Of a stretch of 64,000 bases of DNA, positions 10,101 through 17,155 are shown one piece after another. Under the pieces are notes generated by a model, which had not been told where the DNA came from, ran no database searches, and saw only the letters and a list, made by a program, of their open reading frames with translations. The DNA comes from Phycisphaera sp. (GTDB lineage Bacteria; Planctomycetota; Phycisphaerae; Phycisphaerales; SM1A02). Made by a program: the position numbers and the translations under genes. The DNA is taken from contig WGMP01000014.1 in the NCBI GenBank assembly GCA_016124975.1, forward strand, positions 55,898 to 119,897, written 5' to 3'. Numbering within the stretch: position 1 is the stretch's first letter; each line of letters starts with the position of its first letter.

Positions 10101-10995
10101 GATCATCGCCATCGCGCCTCCGGGCGTGGAGGGCCTGGCGAGCGTGTCGGTGACGACGCCTGGCGGCACCGACACGCTTGCGGATGCGTTCGGGTACTAC
10201 ATGCCCGGCCAGTGGCGCACCACGATCGAGCACGCACCCGACCCCGCTGTCGTGATCGACCCCGCCCTGCGCGACGCGATCGTGGCGTCGGGCCTTCCGT
10301 GGCGCGTGCGTGACAACCTCACGCAGATCGAGATGCTGCTGATTCCCGCGGGGACCTTCAGCATGGGCGGTTCATCGTCGGACAACTACGCGGCGACCGC
10401 CGCCGAGCTTCCCGTGCACGCGGTCACGATCAGCAGCCCGTTCTACATCGGGCGCTACGAGGTGACGCAGGCGGAGTGGACCGCGATCATGGGCATGAAC
10501 CCGTCGCAGTACAAGGGACTGCCCGACTCCGATGTCCGCCCCGTCGAGCGCGTGACCTGGAGCAGGGCGCAGGCGTTCAACTCGGCCACAGGATTCCGTC
10601 TGCCCACCGAAGCGGAGTGGGAGTACGCCTGCCGCGCAGGAACGACGACGGCGTTCTACAACGGCAACAACGACTTCGCGGTCGGGTCGATCGCGTGGTA
10701 CGGGTTCAACGCGAACTTCGAGACGCGCCCCGTCGGTCTGCTCACGGACAACAACTTCGGCCTCCACGACATGTCGGGCAACGCGGCGGAGTGGGTGAGC
10801 GACTGGTATTCGGCCACCTACTACGCCTCGAGCCCGGCCGTCGATCCGCAGGGTCCTGCGACGGGTCAGTTCCGCATCACGCGCGGCGGCCAGGCGGGCA
10901 GCATCACGCGCTGGCTCCGCTCGGCCGCGCGCTGGGCCGACGATCCCGAGCAGCCCTTCATCAACACGGGCTTCCGCGTGGCACGCGAGCCGTAA
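7144..10995 (+). CDS. secreted multidomain protein: dockerin-like, four TIG domains, three FGE-sulfatase-like units
   Basis: A 1283-residue exported protein. Residues 1-37 form a signal peptide (cleavage near ALAQS). Residues 40-97 hold two Ca-binding dockerin-like repeats (CDADLNRDG and CSADIDDDG). TIG/IPT domains lie at about 97-178, 468-555, 847-933 and 939-1020. Three FGE-sulfatase/SUMF1-like units lie at about 183-460, 563-835 and 1023-1283. Each unit begins with a conserved linker (W-T-E-PDP-VV-DPA-R-AI-PWRV) and then IEM-LIP-G-F-MG, followed by RLPTEAEWE and FGLHDM-GN. The fold is used by formylglycine-generating enzymes, but many bacterial secreted versions are probably non-enzymatic. 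It is likely a cell-surface or matrix protein. The start has a GGAG upstream, and a perfect hairpin terminator follows the stop. Confidence 0.85.
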   Translation: MQSQIESPRGPGRVTRALAAPVAALALLASPLAALAQSSCDADLNRDGIVSGEDLTQLLVSWGSCAGCSADIDDDGTVNGTDLASLLILWGESCVLGPNITSISPASGPRWGGTEVIVTGSNLSGVQSVTLGGNAAVVLWWTDNQIGLLTAAGEPGVVDLTVTAPSGSATADGVFTYTATEAPSWATVLEETPDPKVVTDPAVRAAIESSGLPWRVLAGAGGLQGEPIEMILIPGGTFEMGCSQPPALKGAECPADALPVHTVTLRPFYMSRTEITQSQWTSYGFSNFSIFSGPGYPDADNQPVENIIHDGATSFASFTGSRLPTEAEWEFAARAGTSTAFYAPNGGTNDPFAIDEWVLYVDSSFRTKPVGLKPANGFGLHDMGGNVAEMVQDLYAPDYYANSPSFDPRGPTKGTLRLARGGYFYSNGADTTESVLMSSSGRRSFDAGASSPFIGFRTAKDSPEAAVALSLSPDIGPVSGGQLVTIRGRNLGSVTAVRFECGAGKPADVTIVSQDYFTLSFYTPAGVEGDCGIISLEWSYPNGKNGPTLRLANAYRYAEVATPDWATLIEAFPDPSVVTDPALRDAIIATGSAWRVIHNETQIEMVLIPAGSFEMGCTADNPIYCQLYESPVHPVTLTEPFYMARYEVTQAQWTAVMGSNPSQFQGPKYDPFTRPVEGLFWQDARNFVCSTGMRLPTEAEWEYAYRAGTTTDFHGTPAFPNGTDDPSAADAIGWFGDIPSQGEQPDCVPNSGGAPQPVGLKAANGFGLHDMAGNVMEWVGDRFGVYSDEAQIDPMGDETSNQRVARGGAWDRGCGSMRASSRDAVDFTYFGVMGFRPVMPLEGASFVELTSVSPATGPTTGGTTVTLTGKGFNCVSAIAVYSGGSTTYLENITSVNDRTIVFTLPPGVAGTGSIGVMHRLTTVWTYLYDSFTYVVPAPVVASISPLVGPVSGGTPVTITGTNLTNASAIAFDGVSASGVTVVNATTIIAIAPPGVEGLASVSVTTPGGTDTLADAFGYYMPGQWRTTIEHAPDPAVVIDPALRDAIVASGLPWRVRDNLTQIEMLLIPAGTFSMGGSSSDNYAATAAELPVHAVTISSPFYIGRYEVTQAEWTAIMGMNPSQYKGLPDSDVRPVERVTWSRAQAFNSATGFRLPTEAEWEYACRAGTTTAFYNGNNDFAVGSIAWYGFNANFETRPVGLLTDNNFGLHDMSGNAAEWVSDWYSATYYASSPAVDPQGPATGQFRITRGGQAGSITRWLRSAARWADDPEQPFINTGFRVAREP

Positions 10996-11021
10996 GCGGC
11001 CGCTGACAGAGTCTCTTCATC

Positions 11022-11063
11022 GCGCCGACGGGCGGGCCAGGGGGCTCGCCCGTCGGCGCTTTT
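11022..11063 (+). terminator. rho-independent terminator of the FGE-like gene
   Basis: A perfect 13-bp stem (GCGCCGACGGGCG at 11022-11034, complement at 11047-11059) with a 12-nt loop is followed by TTTT at 11060-11063. It lies 27 bp after the stop codon at 10995. Confidence 0.85.
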
Positions 11064-11080
11064 GCGCGTAACTCCGAAGG

Positions 11081-11258
11081 CGCCAAAGGCCCCGACCGCA
11101 AGAGCGCCCCCGAGTCGTCCGGCTCCCGAAAACGCCGAAGGCCCCGAACGCAAGAGCGCCCCCGAGTCGTCCGGCTCCCGAAAACGCCGAAGGCCCCGAC
11201 CGCAAGAGCGCCCCCGAGTCGTCCGGCTCCCGAAAACGCCAAAGGCCCCGACCGCAAG
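11081..11258. repeat. tandem 52-bp repeat, 3.4 copies
   Basis: Units start at 11081, 11133 and 11185, with a truncated fourth at 11237-11258. Each carries the core CGCAAGAGCGCCCCCGAGTC, with only a few substitutions between copies. The array fills most of the non-coding interval 10996-11317 between the FGE-like gene terminator and the tRNA terminator hairpins. The last partial unit runs into a GGCCCCGAC...GTCGGGGCC hairpin. There are no spacers, so it is not a CRISPR array. Confidence 0.85.
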
Positions 11259-11266
11259 TCGGGGCC
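11244..11266. terminator. GC-rich hairpin, possible secondary terminator
   Basis: A 9-bp stem (GGCCCCGAC / GTCGGGGCC) with loop CGCAA, formed by the end of the 52-bp repeat array. On the minus strand it follows the tRNA terminator and could act as a back-up. No strong T-run follows it. Confidence 0.45.
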
Positions 11267-11271
11267 GCTCA

Positions 11272-11309
11272 AAAACCGCAAACGGCCCCCGTCCTCAGAC
11301 GGGGGCCGT
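11272..11309 (-). terminator. rho-independent terminator of tRNA-Val
   Basis: An 11-bp stem (ACGGCCCCCGT / ACGGGGGCCGT at 11282-11309) with loop CCTCAG. Read on the minus strand it starts 9 nt past the tRNA 3' end and is followed by a T-rich tract containing GGTTTTT (11272-11281). Confidence 0.8.
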
Positions 11310-11317
11310 TCACTTGA

Positions 11318-11391
11318 TGGGCGATACTGGACTCGAACCAGTGACCTCACGGGTGTGATCCGTGCGCTCTAGCCAGCTGAGCTAAACGCCC
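11318..11391 (-). tRNA. tRNA-Val(CAC)
   Basis: A 74-nt cloverleaf read on the minus strand. It has an acceptor stem GGGCGTT/ATCGCCC with a T-T mismatch at position 6-67, a D-arm starting GCTC, an anticodon stem CACGG/CCGTG with loop ATCACAC giving anticodon CAC, a T-arm ACTGG-TTCGAGT-CCAGT and discriminator A. CCA is not encoded. Its 5' end (11370-11392) is the left attachment site of the adjacent integrated element, and the integrase stop codon lies inside its D-arm. Confidence 0.93.
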
Positions 11392-12772
11392 GCGTGAAGA
11401 CGGATGATAGCAGGTCTTCGTGCCGTGTCGCAAACCGTCCCGTATCTTCGCGCGGGGTCATGACTTGCGATTGTGTCGACGCTCCGACGCCCGTTGACGA
11501 TGTCGCGGCGAGTGCCGCCGTTTCACGCGGTTTCGCGCGTCTACTGCTACCGCTACTGCTACCGCGCCGATCGACCTCTCGGAGCCCTCGAGGAGCGTCG
11601 ACGACGACGAGCGAGTCGGTCGTCCCGTCCCTCGCGGAGACTGCCGTCGGGACGATCGCGGGGAGCCGCTCGAGAGCCCGCTCGACATCGCGGAGCGCGA
11701 GCTGCGAGTAGTGCCGGAGCGTCGTCCGCAGGTCTTCGTGCCGGAGCACGCGCTGCGCGAGCTGTATCTCGACGCCGCTTCTCTGGAGGTTCGTCGCGAG
11801 CGTCGTCCTGAAGGCGTGCAGGTCGGCGACGCGCCCGTCGGCGTCCCTCTTCGGGATGCCCGCCCGCGCGAAGTCGCGGAGCTGCGTGCGCCCGTGGACG
11901 GGCGTCCTGAAGATCCTCGAGGTCGAGAGCGCGGCGGGCGCGAGCAGGGGACGCGCCCGACGCAGGTCTTCGACGAGCTCGGGGCGCATCGGCAGGACAT
12001 CGCACCTGCCCGCCTTGTGGTTTCGTATCGCGATCGTCCGCGCCTCGAGGTCGACATCGCCCCAAGTGACGCGACCGATCTCCCCGCGCCGGAGCCCCGC
12101 GTAGCACGCGAGCGAGTACCAGAGCCGCCGTCCCCGCGCGTCCGCGACCTCGAGGAGCCGCAGGATCTCGTCGGGCGTGAGCACCCGGCGCACGGTTCTA
12201 CGGTCGCGAGACTCGTCGAAGCGCGGGATCCTCGCGCCGAAGTCGGGAAGGGACGCTCGACCCTCGCGGGTCAGCCAAGACGCGAACGCGACGGCTTGGT
12301 CTCGGAGGTGGTTTGCCGTCCGAGGAGAGAGCCCCGCGTCGACGCGGTCGCGCATCGCCGCGAGCACGCGGTCGGGAGCGAAGTCGCGGAGCAGGGGCTT
12401 CCGCCCGAGCTGCCCGTGCAGCTCGCGGAGTAGCCGACGGAGGACGCAGAGCTTCACCTGCCCCGCCTGCCTCGAGCGGGGCTTCTTCGCGAACGCCGCG
12501 AAGTAGTCGCGGGCGTGCTCCTCGAGCGGTCGCGCCTTCTCGTCGCGCCTGCGGAGGGCGTCCGCGTCGAGGATCCCCGCCTTCACGCGCAGGACATCCG
12601 CGAGGAGCGACTCGAGCAGACGCTCGGCGTCCCGCTTGACCGTCGACCTCGAGGAGACCTTCCGGCGTCGACCGTCCGCGTCGTAGTACCAGACGATCCA
12701 GACGCCCTTCGGCGACTTCGTGAGCGAGCCGCGACCGTTGCCGCGTGACCGTGCGCCGTCGTTCCGTGCCAT
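11369..12772 (-). CDS. int: tyrosine recombinase / phage-type integrase
   Basis: A 467-residue site-specific recombinase. The N-terminal part (about 20-60) has the KGVWIVWYYDADGRRR arm-type DNA-binding pattern. A SAM-like core-binding domain follows at about 110-220, and then the catalytic domain with Arg in GLRRGEIGRV, HAFR, and LRHEDLRTTLRHYSQ carrying the His and the Tyr nucleophile. ATG at 12772 starts MARNDG; the frame remains open further upstream but there overlaps the DUF3987 gene. The last codons run through the attachment site into the tRNA D-arm and stop at TAG 11369-11371. In the excised circle the same frame would end AD-stop instead of AG-stop. A GSSSGSS stretch is encoded by the 31-bp end repeat. 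Confidence 0.93.
   Translation of the reverse strand: MARNDGARSRGNGRGSLTKSPKGVWIVWYYDADGRRRKVSSRSTVKRDAERLLESLLADVLRVKAGILDADALRRRDEKARPLEEHARDYFAAFAKKPRSRQAGQVKLCVLRRLLRELHGQLGRKPLLRDFAPDRVLAAMRDRVDAGLSPRTANHLRDQAVAFASWLTREGRASLPDFGARIPRFDESRDRRTVRRVLTPDEILRLLEVADARGRRLWYSLACYAGLRRGEIGRVTWGDVDLEARTIAIRNHKAGRCDVLPMRPELVEDLRRARPLLAPAALSTSRIFRTPVHGRTQLRDFARAGIPKRDADGRVADLHAFRTTLATNLQRSGVEIQLAQRVLRHEDLRTTLRHYSQLALRDVERALERLPAIVPTAVSARDGTTDSLVVVDAPRGLREVDRRGSSSGSSRRAKPRETAALAATSSTGVGASTQSQVMTPREDTGRFATRHEDLLSSVFTRAFSSAG
11370..11392. repeat. left attachment site (tRNA side)
   Basis: Pattern TAG[C]CAGCTGAGCTAA[A]CGCCCG. The exact core shared with the right site is CAGCTGAGCTAA. It forms positions 1-22 of tRNA-Val and also encodes the last residues of the integrase (RAFSSAG, then stop). 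Confidence 0.85.
11404..11433 (-). promoter_or_regulatory. element-encoded promoter that could drive tRNA-Val
   Basis: On the minus strand TTGCGA (11428-11433) and TATCAT (11404-11409) are 18 nt apart. The -10 box ends 12 nt before the tRNA 5' end. It lies in the 3' end of the integrase gene. The stranded native promoter at the right end has TATACT 10 nt from the equivalent tRNA position, so the geometry is similar. Confidence 0.5.
11536..11566. repeat. 31-bp direct repeat, left copy (candidate integrase arm site)
   Basis: This is identical to 17156-17186. The core is two head-to-tail copies of CTACTGCTACCG. It lies within the integrase gene, about 145 bp inside the left attachment site. Confidence 0.85.
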
Positions 12773-12815
12773 GTGTTCTCCCGATTCTGCTCGGGGACGA
12801 TACCCCGAAAGCCTG

Positions 12816-14597
12816 CTATTCGTCGTCAATCGACGGGGTTTCCGTTTGTAGATTCTCCCTGCGCGTGAAGTAGAGGGTCTCGCGCCCGCCCTTCGCGGGA
12901 TCGCCCCGCGTGCCGAAGTGCTCCTCGAGAAGCCCGTCCGCGACGCATTCGCGGAGACGACGCTCGGCGTCGTCGGCGTCTGCGAAGCTCGTCTTCCGAT
13001 CCTTCCAGAGCTCGCGTCCGGTGACGCCCTTCGGATACCTGCTCCAGTCGATCGAGGAGACGAGCTCGGCTCGTCCGGCGGTCTCCGAGTCCGTCTCGAG
13101 CATCGCGAAGACGCGGAGCCGCTCGGCATGGAGCCAGTCGGCGAGTTCGACCGCCCGGCGCATCGTCTCGCCGTCGATCTCGTCGGCGTCGGGCTCGTCG
13201 CCGCAGGCGTGCAGGATCGCGGCGACGCGGAGGACGAGCCCTGCCGCCTTGCCGGACGCGGACGCGGCGAGACCCTCCCGGGCGTGCGTCTGCCCTTGCA
13301 GGCGGTTGTAGACGCGCCGGAAGCGTCCGAGCGCGTCGGCGTCGAGCCGCAGCTCGCGGGCTTCCGGTACGCCGGTCTCCGCGTTCGGCTCGCACGGCAT
13401 CGCGAGCAGACGCTCGAGGAGCGCGTGGACGGCCTGCTCGACGCGCCAGTCGAGGTCGTCCTCCGTCCACTCCCCGGGCTTCGTCGGCGGCATCGCGCAG
13501 CAGAATCGGGGGACGAGCCCGCTCGTCTGGAGGTCGAGCGTCGCGAGCTGCCGCCATGTCGCCGGAGGGATCGTCCCGACGATGCTCGCGAGGGCTCTCG
13601 GAATGTGCCGGTGTCCGTCGGTCTTCCGGTCGTAGTCGATCGAGTCGGCGTCGTAGATCCGGCAGAGCTGCGCCGTCTCGCCCGCCGAGGCTCCGCGCCC
13701 CGAGCGGTATCTGCCGAGCGAGCCGAGCAGCTGCGCGAGCTCGTCCGTCGCGTAGATCAAGCCCCGGGGATTCTCCTCGAGGAGCGCGAGCAGCTTCTCC
13801 GGGGTGCAGTCGTCGACGAAGACCCGCCGCGCCTTCACGGGCTCCTCCGCTTCCTGCCTGCCCGCGTTCGCGTCCTTCGCGACCTTGAAGTACCTCGATT
13901 GAATGTCGCGCAGCTGCCGGAGCGCGGCTTTCGTCGAGGGCGACTTCTTCGATCCGCTCCGCGCGATCGTCGCGATCCAGAGCGCGACGGGCTCGCGCCA
14001 GTCCTCGCGGGCTCGGACGGCGAGACTGTTTCCGATCGCTCCCGCGACCGCGCCGAGCAGGGGAAGGGCGATCATCGACGGATCGACGCCCTTGCTCCGC
14101 GCGTGCTCCTCGACGAATCGGGAGAGCACCGGCGGCAGGGTCTCGAGCGGAAACGGGCTCCACGCGCCGATGCGAGAGGCTTTCGGGGTATCGGGGCGTG
14201 CAGTCGAGGAGAGGATCGCCCGGGCGCGGTCGTGGTCGCCGTCGGCGACCGCCTGCTCGAGCTTGCTCTGCCTGCGCTCCCTCTCCGCGAGCTCCCGCAG
14301 CTGCTTGCATCGCCCCTGCGCCATGTCGCGCCGGGCGCAGGACGGCAACGCCGCGAGCTCGAGGATCGTCTCTCGGTCTTCGTCCTCGAGCTTCGCCCTC
14401 TCGACGAGCGCGGCGGGCTCGAGGCTCTGGAGGTCTTCCGGCTCGAGCTCGACCGCCGAGCGGAGAAGACCGCGAAGCAGGGGAGTCTCGGCGTCGTCGG
14501 GCTCGAGCCCGAAGGTCTCTCGGAGCCGTGCGACATACCCGGCGCACTCGTTCTCGAGATGCTCGCGGTTGTCTGGACTGGAGAAGCGCGTCTTCAC
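12816..14597 (-). CDS. DUF3987 P-loop protein (replication-associated)
   Basis: A 593-residue protein of the DUF3987/YfjI type found in phage-like and plasmid-like elements, often beside primase functions. A Walker-A-like loop ARSGSKKSPSTKAAL lies near residues 190-205, and the typical YATDELAQLLGSLGRYRSG follows near 260-280. The N-terminal 120 residues are charged and helical with several Cys, and the C-terminus has a winged-helix-like segment. The start is GTG 14597, overlapping the stop of the preceding regulator gene (GTGA). It probably supports replication of the excised element; its own primase active site is not visible. Confidence 0.8.
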   Translation of the reverse strand: MKTRFSSPDNREHLENECAGYVARLRETFGLEPDDAETPLLRGLLRSAVELEPEDLQSLEPAALVERAKLEDEDRETILELAALPSCARRDMAQGRCKQLRELAERERRQSKLEQAVADGDHDRARAILSSTARPDTPKASRIGAWSPFPLETLPPVLSRFVEEHARSKGVDPSMIALPLLGAVAGAIGNSLAVRAREDWREPVALWIATIARSGSKKSPSTKAALRQLRDIQSRYFKVAKDANAGRQEAEEPVKARRVFVDDCTPEKLLALLEENPRGLIYATDELAQLLGSLGRYRSGRGASAGETAQLCRIYDADSIDYDRKTDGHRHIPRALASIVGTIPPATWRQLATLDLQTSGLVPRFCCAMPPTKPGEWTEDDLDWRVEQAVHALLERLLAMPCEPNAETGVPEARELRLDADALGRFRRVYNRLQGQTHAREGLAASASGKAAGLVLRVAAILHACGDEPDADEIDGETMRRAVELADWLHAERLRVFAMLETDSETAGRAELVSSIDWSRYPKGVTGRELWKDRKTSFADADDAERRLRECVADGLLEEHFGTRGDPAKGGRETLYFTRRENLQTETPSIDDE

Positions 14598-14860
14598 TTG
14601 GTCGCCCCCTCTCCCCGGGCGAACGCCTCGAGAGCTGCGACCGAGTAGAGAACCCGTCCGGCGCGGTTCGAGGAGCCGCCCAGACGGACGCACGGGATCG
14701 CGCCCTCGCGGACGAGCTTGTCGAGGGTCGTCCTCGAGATCCCGAGCATCGCTTCCGCAGTCCGCGACGGGACGAGCAGGGGCTCGCGCGGGCTCTGCTC
14801 GGGCTTGCGCCTGCGCCCGCCGTCGGCGGCATCCGTCGGCACGGGGTCGTCGTGGTTCAC
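14594..14860 (-). CDS. AlpA/excisionase-type helix-turn-helix protein
   Basis: An 88-residue protein. The C-terminal part contains SRTAEAMLGISRTTLDKLVR and GAIPCVRLGG, the helix-turn-helix and wing of the HTH_17/AlpA family that act as excisionases or activators. The first 30 residues are polar and Pro/Arg-rich. GTG 14860 overlaps the stop of the upstream HTH gene, and its own stop overlaps the DUF3987 start, so the three genes are coupled. Confidence 0.75.
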   Translation of the reverse strand: MNHDDPVPTDAADGGRRRKPEQSPREPLLVPSRTAEAMLGISRTTLDKLVREGAIPCVRLGGSSNRAGRVLYSVAALEAFARGEGATK

Positions 14861-15078
14861 TTGCGCCCCCCCTCGAGAGCCGCGAGCACGGCGTCGGCGT
14901 CGAAGCGGACGATCCGGGGCGTCGCGCGGATCGCGGGGATCCGCTCGGAGCGAGCCCAGTCGTAGACCGTCCAAGTCGAGACGCCGAGGATCTCGGCGAT
15001 CTCGCGGGCGGTCGAGAGCGGCTTGCGGGCTAGGTTGCGGGCGGGTTTGGAACGGGGGAGAGAGTGTGGTTTCCTCAT
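14857..15078 (-). CDS. small AlpA/excisionase-like DNA-binding protein
   Basis: A 73-residue protein with an Arg/Lys-rich N-terminus followed by TAREIAEILGVSTWTVYDWA, RIPAIRATPRIVRFDADAV, a typical HTH_17 excisionase fold. It is a second regulator directly before the 88-residue one. The two differ in sequence, so one may act as recombination directionality factor and the other as transcriptional switch. It is the first gene of the GTGA-coupled trio. Confidence 0.75.
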   Translation of the reverse strand: MRKPHSLPRSKPARNLARKPLSTAREIAEILGVSTWTVYDWARSERIPAIRATPRIVRFDADAVLAALEGGRK

Positions 15079-15120
15079 GCCCCGCAGGATCGGAGTCGGA
15101 TCGTCGCTCGTCTCCCGTCT

Positions 15121-16038
15121 CTACTCCGACAATGTTCCGTCCGTTCCGTCTGAGACTCCGTGCTCCCTCGCGAGCTCGCGGTCGGCGTCGTCTACGCGGT
15201 AGCCCGTCTTGCCGTCGTTCGGGATCCGGTAGCCGCAGTCCTTGCGCAGTCGGTCGACCGCGTCGGAGACGCCCTTCGCGTCGATCGCTCGCTTCTTCCC
15301 GTCGGGTTGCACTCGCCTCTCGATGCGTTTCGCGAGCGTGTCCGCGCGGCACGCGCCGTCGGCGAGTAGCAGCTCCCGTAGGACGCATTCCTCGATGTCG
15401 GCAGGCGGGCGGAATCCCCGCCCCTTTCGTGCAAGCGAGAGATCCGCCTCGAGAAGTCGTCGGGCGATCTTCAGAGCCGCTGCGAGATCCGCCGAGAAGC
15501 GAGCGATCAACTGCGTTTCGCCGAGTGCGAGCTCGTAGCTCGCCCACTTGTCCTCCGCTTCCTTCGGGCTGAACCAAGTCGAGAGTGCGACGAGTGGCTC
15601 GGGGCTCGCCGCCTCGAGGAGCTGACACCGAGCGATCCCGAGCCGCAGAATGTGGACGAGACGGCGGTTCAGTATGTTCGGGACGAGCTCCTCCCGGAAG
15701 GACTCGTCCGCGAGGTCGTAGAGAAGATCCCTCGCTTCGCGCGATAGCGGTACTGCCGCCTTGTCGAGAGCTGCTTCGGCTTCAGGATCCGGTCGAAGCC
15801 CTCGCACTAGCGCAGGCACGCCGCCGTCCCAGAGCGACAGCGCATCCGAGCCGAGAGCTGCGTGGTCGAGCGCGTGGTCGAGTGCTCGCTCGAGCCACGC
15901 CCAGAGCTCAACGCGGCTTGCCGCTCGCTCTCTGCGCTCGAGCTCGACGGATTCGATAGCCGAGTCGACCCGCTTCCGCCGATCCTGAAGTGATGATCCG
16001 CCCCGCGTCGAGGGCGTGCTCTTCGTCTTCTTCGCCAT
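15121..16038 (-). CDS. uncharacterised element protein
   Basis: A 305-residue protein with a Lys/Ser-rich start (MAKKTKSTPSTRGG), a long helical Leu/Ala/Arg-rich middle, and a C-terminal part (about 230-300) that looks like a winged helix (DTLAKRIERRV...VSDAVDRLRKDCGYRIPNDG). I do not recognise the family. ATG at 16038 is preferred over 16077 because a GGGAG lies 8-9 nt upstream. It lies 43 bp upstream of the AlpA-like pair, so it may be the operon leader and a regulator or replication accessory of the element. Confidence 0.6.
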   Translation of the reverse strand: MAKKTKSTPSTRGGSSLQDRRKRVDSAIESVELERRERAASRVELWAWLERALDHALDHAALGSDALSLWDGGVPALVRGLRPDPEAEAALDKAAVPLSREARDLLYDLADESFREELVPNILNRRLVHILRLGIARCQLLEAASPEPLVALSTWFSPKEAEDKWASYELALGETQLIARFSADLAAALKIARRLLEADLSLARKGRGFRPPADIEECVLRELLLADGACRADTLAKRIERRVQPDGKKRAIDAKGVSDAVDRLRKDCGYRIPNDGKTGYRVDDADRELAREHGVSDGTDGTLSE

Positions 16039-16167
16039 GTCGCCCGCTCCCGTGGGCGTCCCGATGAAAGATCGCACGGGGCAGGCGGTCGGGAGATCCG
16101 CTCTTCGGTCGCGAACCTAGCCCGGCGTGCGTTCGACCGATCGTACCCGCGTGCCGATCCTCACGGC
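16039..16167. promoter_or_regulatory. divergent control region of the integrated element
   Basis: 129 bp between the leftward gene block and the rightward DUF5681 gene. GATCCT lies 6 nt before the ATG at 16168, and a GGGAG lies before the minus-strand start. This is the natural place for the element's regulatory switch. No clear operator palindrome is visible. Confidence 0.4.
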
Positions 16168-16518
16168 ATGAAGCCTCAGAAACAGGGCAGGAACAGGCGC
16201 GGCCAGTTCAGGCCGGGCGTCTCGGGGAATCCCGGCGGGCGACCGGCGGGGCGTCCGTCGCTCGTCGCCGAGATCCGGCGGCTCGCGGCGAGCGAGGCGA
16301 GCGAGGACTACTTCGACGACCGCGCGGTCGAGGGCGAGACTTGGGTCGAGCGCATCGCGCGGAAGATCGTCGAGGGAGCCGCGAACGGCGACGCCCGGCT
16401 CGTCGCGATCGTGCTCGACCGTCTCGACGGGAAGCCCGTCGCCGAGATCCGGGAAGAGGAGATCATCGTCGAGGAGATCGCCCCGACGCGCGATCTCACG
16501 CCGCTTCGCGAGGTTTAG
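16168..16518 (+). CDS. DUF5681 family phage-related protein
   Basis: A 116-residue protein. The N-terminus RGQFRPGVSGNPGGRPAGRP is the hallmark of DUF5681 proteins, which occur in phages and integrated elements and are often near terminase genes. The rest is a helical, acidic domain (EIRRLAASEASEDYFDD, then WVERIARKIVEGAANGD). It could be a small-terminase-like or DNA-binding protein that would let a satellite use helper packaging; this is inference. It is the only plus-strand gene of the element. Confidence 0.7.
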   Translation: MKPQKQGRNRRGQFRPGVSGNPGGRPAGRPSLVAEIRRLAASEASEDYFDDRAVEGETWVERIARKIVEGAANGDARLVAIVLDRLDGKPVAEIREEEIIVEEIAPTRDLTPLREV

Positions 16519-16604
16519 AAGCCATGCGTGAATATTCGCCGTGAGCCTCGCAGGTACGCAGGTATGGGGTCTCCGAAAGACCTACCCGCCCCCGGCGGAT
16601 CTCG

Positions 16605-16817
16605 TCACGGAGTGCCCCTGAACTCCCAAGTCGAGTTGAGAGCGGAGCAAGAGCCGCAGGTGCCGAGCATCGTGACTATGGAAGTCAGCAGAAGCAGGAC
16701 GAGAATCGTCCGAATCGACTTCAAGACATCGAGCTGCTGCTGCGACTGGTTGATGTTCGGCGGTGGATACGGTTGCGGCGTCTGGGACGGCGGCGGCGGA
16801 GTACTAGTTGCCATCAT
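16605..16817 (-). CDS. small proline-rich single-pass membrane protein
   Basis: 70 residues: a Pro/Gln-rich head (PPPPSQTPQPYPPPN), an amphipathic stretch, one membrane span (ILVLLLLTSIVTMLGTCG) and a short tail. ATGATG at the start leaves two options (16817 or 16814); GACGAT lies 6 nt before the second. Its base composition is more AT-rich than that of the chromosomal neighbours. No family is recognised. Superinfection exclusion or envelope modification would be typical for such cargo, but nothing shows this. Confidence 0.5.
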   Translation of the reverse strand: MMATSTPPPPSQTPQPYPPPNINQSQQQLDVLKSIRTILVLLLLTSIVTMLGTCGSCSALNSTWEFRGTP

Positions 16818-16831
16818 TCGATCGTCACTTT

Positions 16832-17092
16832 CTAGACGGCCTCGTTACGCGCACGCGCGCGCTCGAAACCGTGGCCCCAGCCCCGGTCGTATCCGTGTTT
16901 GTCCCCCGAAATGAACCCGAGCCCGAACGCGATGAGCCAGCCGAGGACTTCGGGCGCGTTCCGTTCCAAGAGACCCCACACTAACGCGATAGCGAGGGTC
17001 ACAGCGAAGAAGGCAACGCACCCGTACGGTTTGACCGGGTCGCCGCGTCGTTCCTTTTGCTGCTTCAATGGCGACGGCGGGGTCGGCGTCAT
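16832..17092 (-). CDS. small membrane protein of the integrated element
   Basis: 86 residues. A Lys/Pro-rich N-terminus is followed by two hydrophobic segments (YGCVAFFAVTLAIALVWGLL and VLGWLIAFGLGFISG) and a polar tail (HGYDRGWGHGFERARARNE). It lies 14 bp upstream of the other small membrane-protein gene and is probably co-transcribed with it. The family is unknown. Confidence 0.5.
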   Translation of the reverse strand: MTPTPPSPLKQQKERRGDPVKPYGCVAFFAVTLAIALVWGLLERNAPEVLGWLIAFGLGFISGDKHGYDRGWGHGFERARARNEAV

Positions 17093-17155
17093 GTTCGGCT
17101 TATCGGCAGATATCCCGATTGACGATGAGACTTCGCGCCCTTTCGGGAGCCTTCC

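Noticed and set aside
7144..10995. Active formylglycine-generating enzyme for sulfatases
   Set aside because: The protein is a triplicated secreted scaffold with TIG and dockerin-like parts, I could not identify a convincing catalytic Cys pair in each unit, and no sulfatase gene is nearby.
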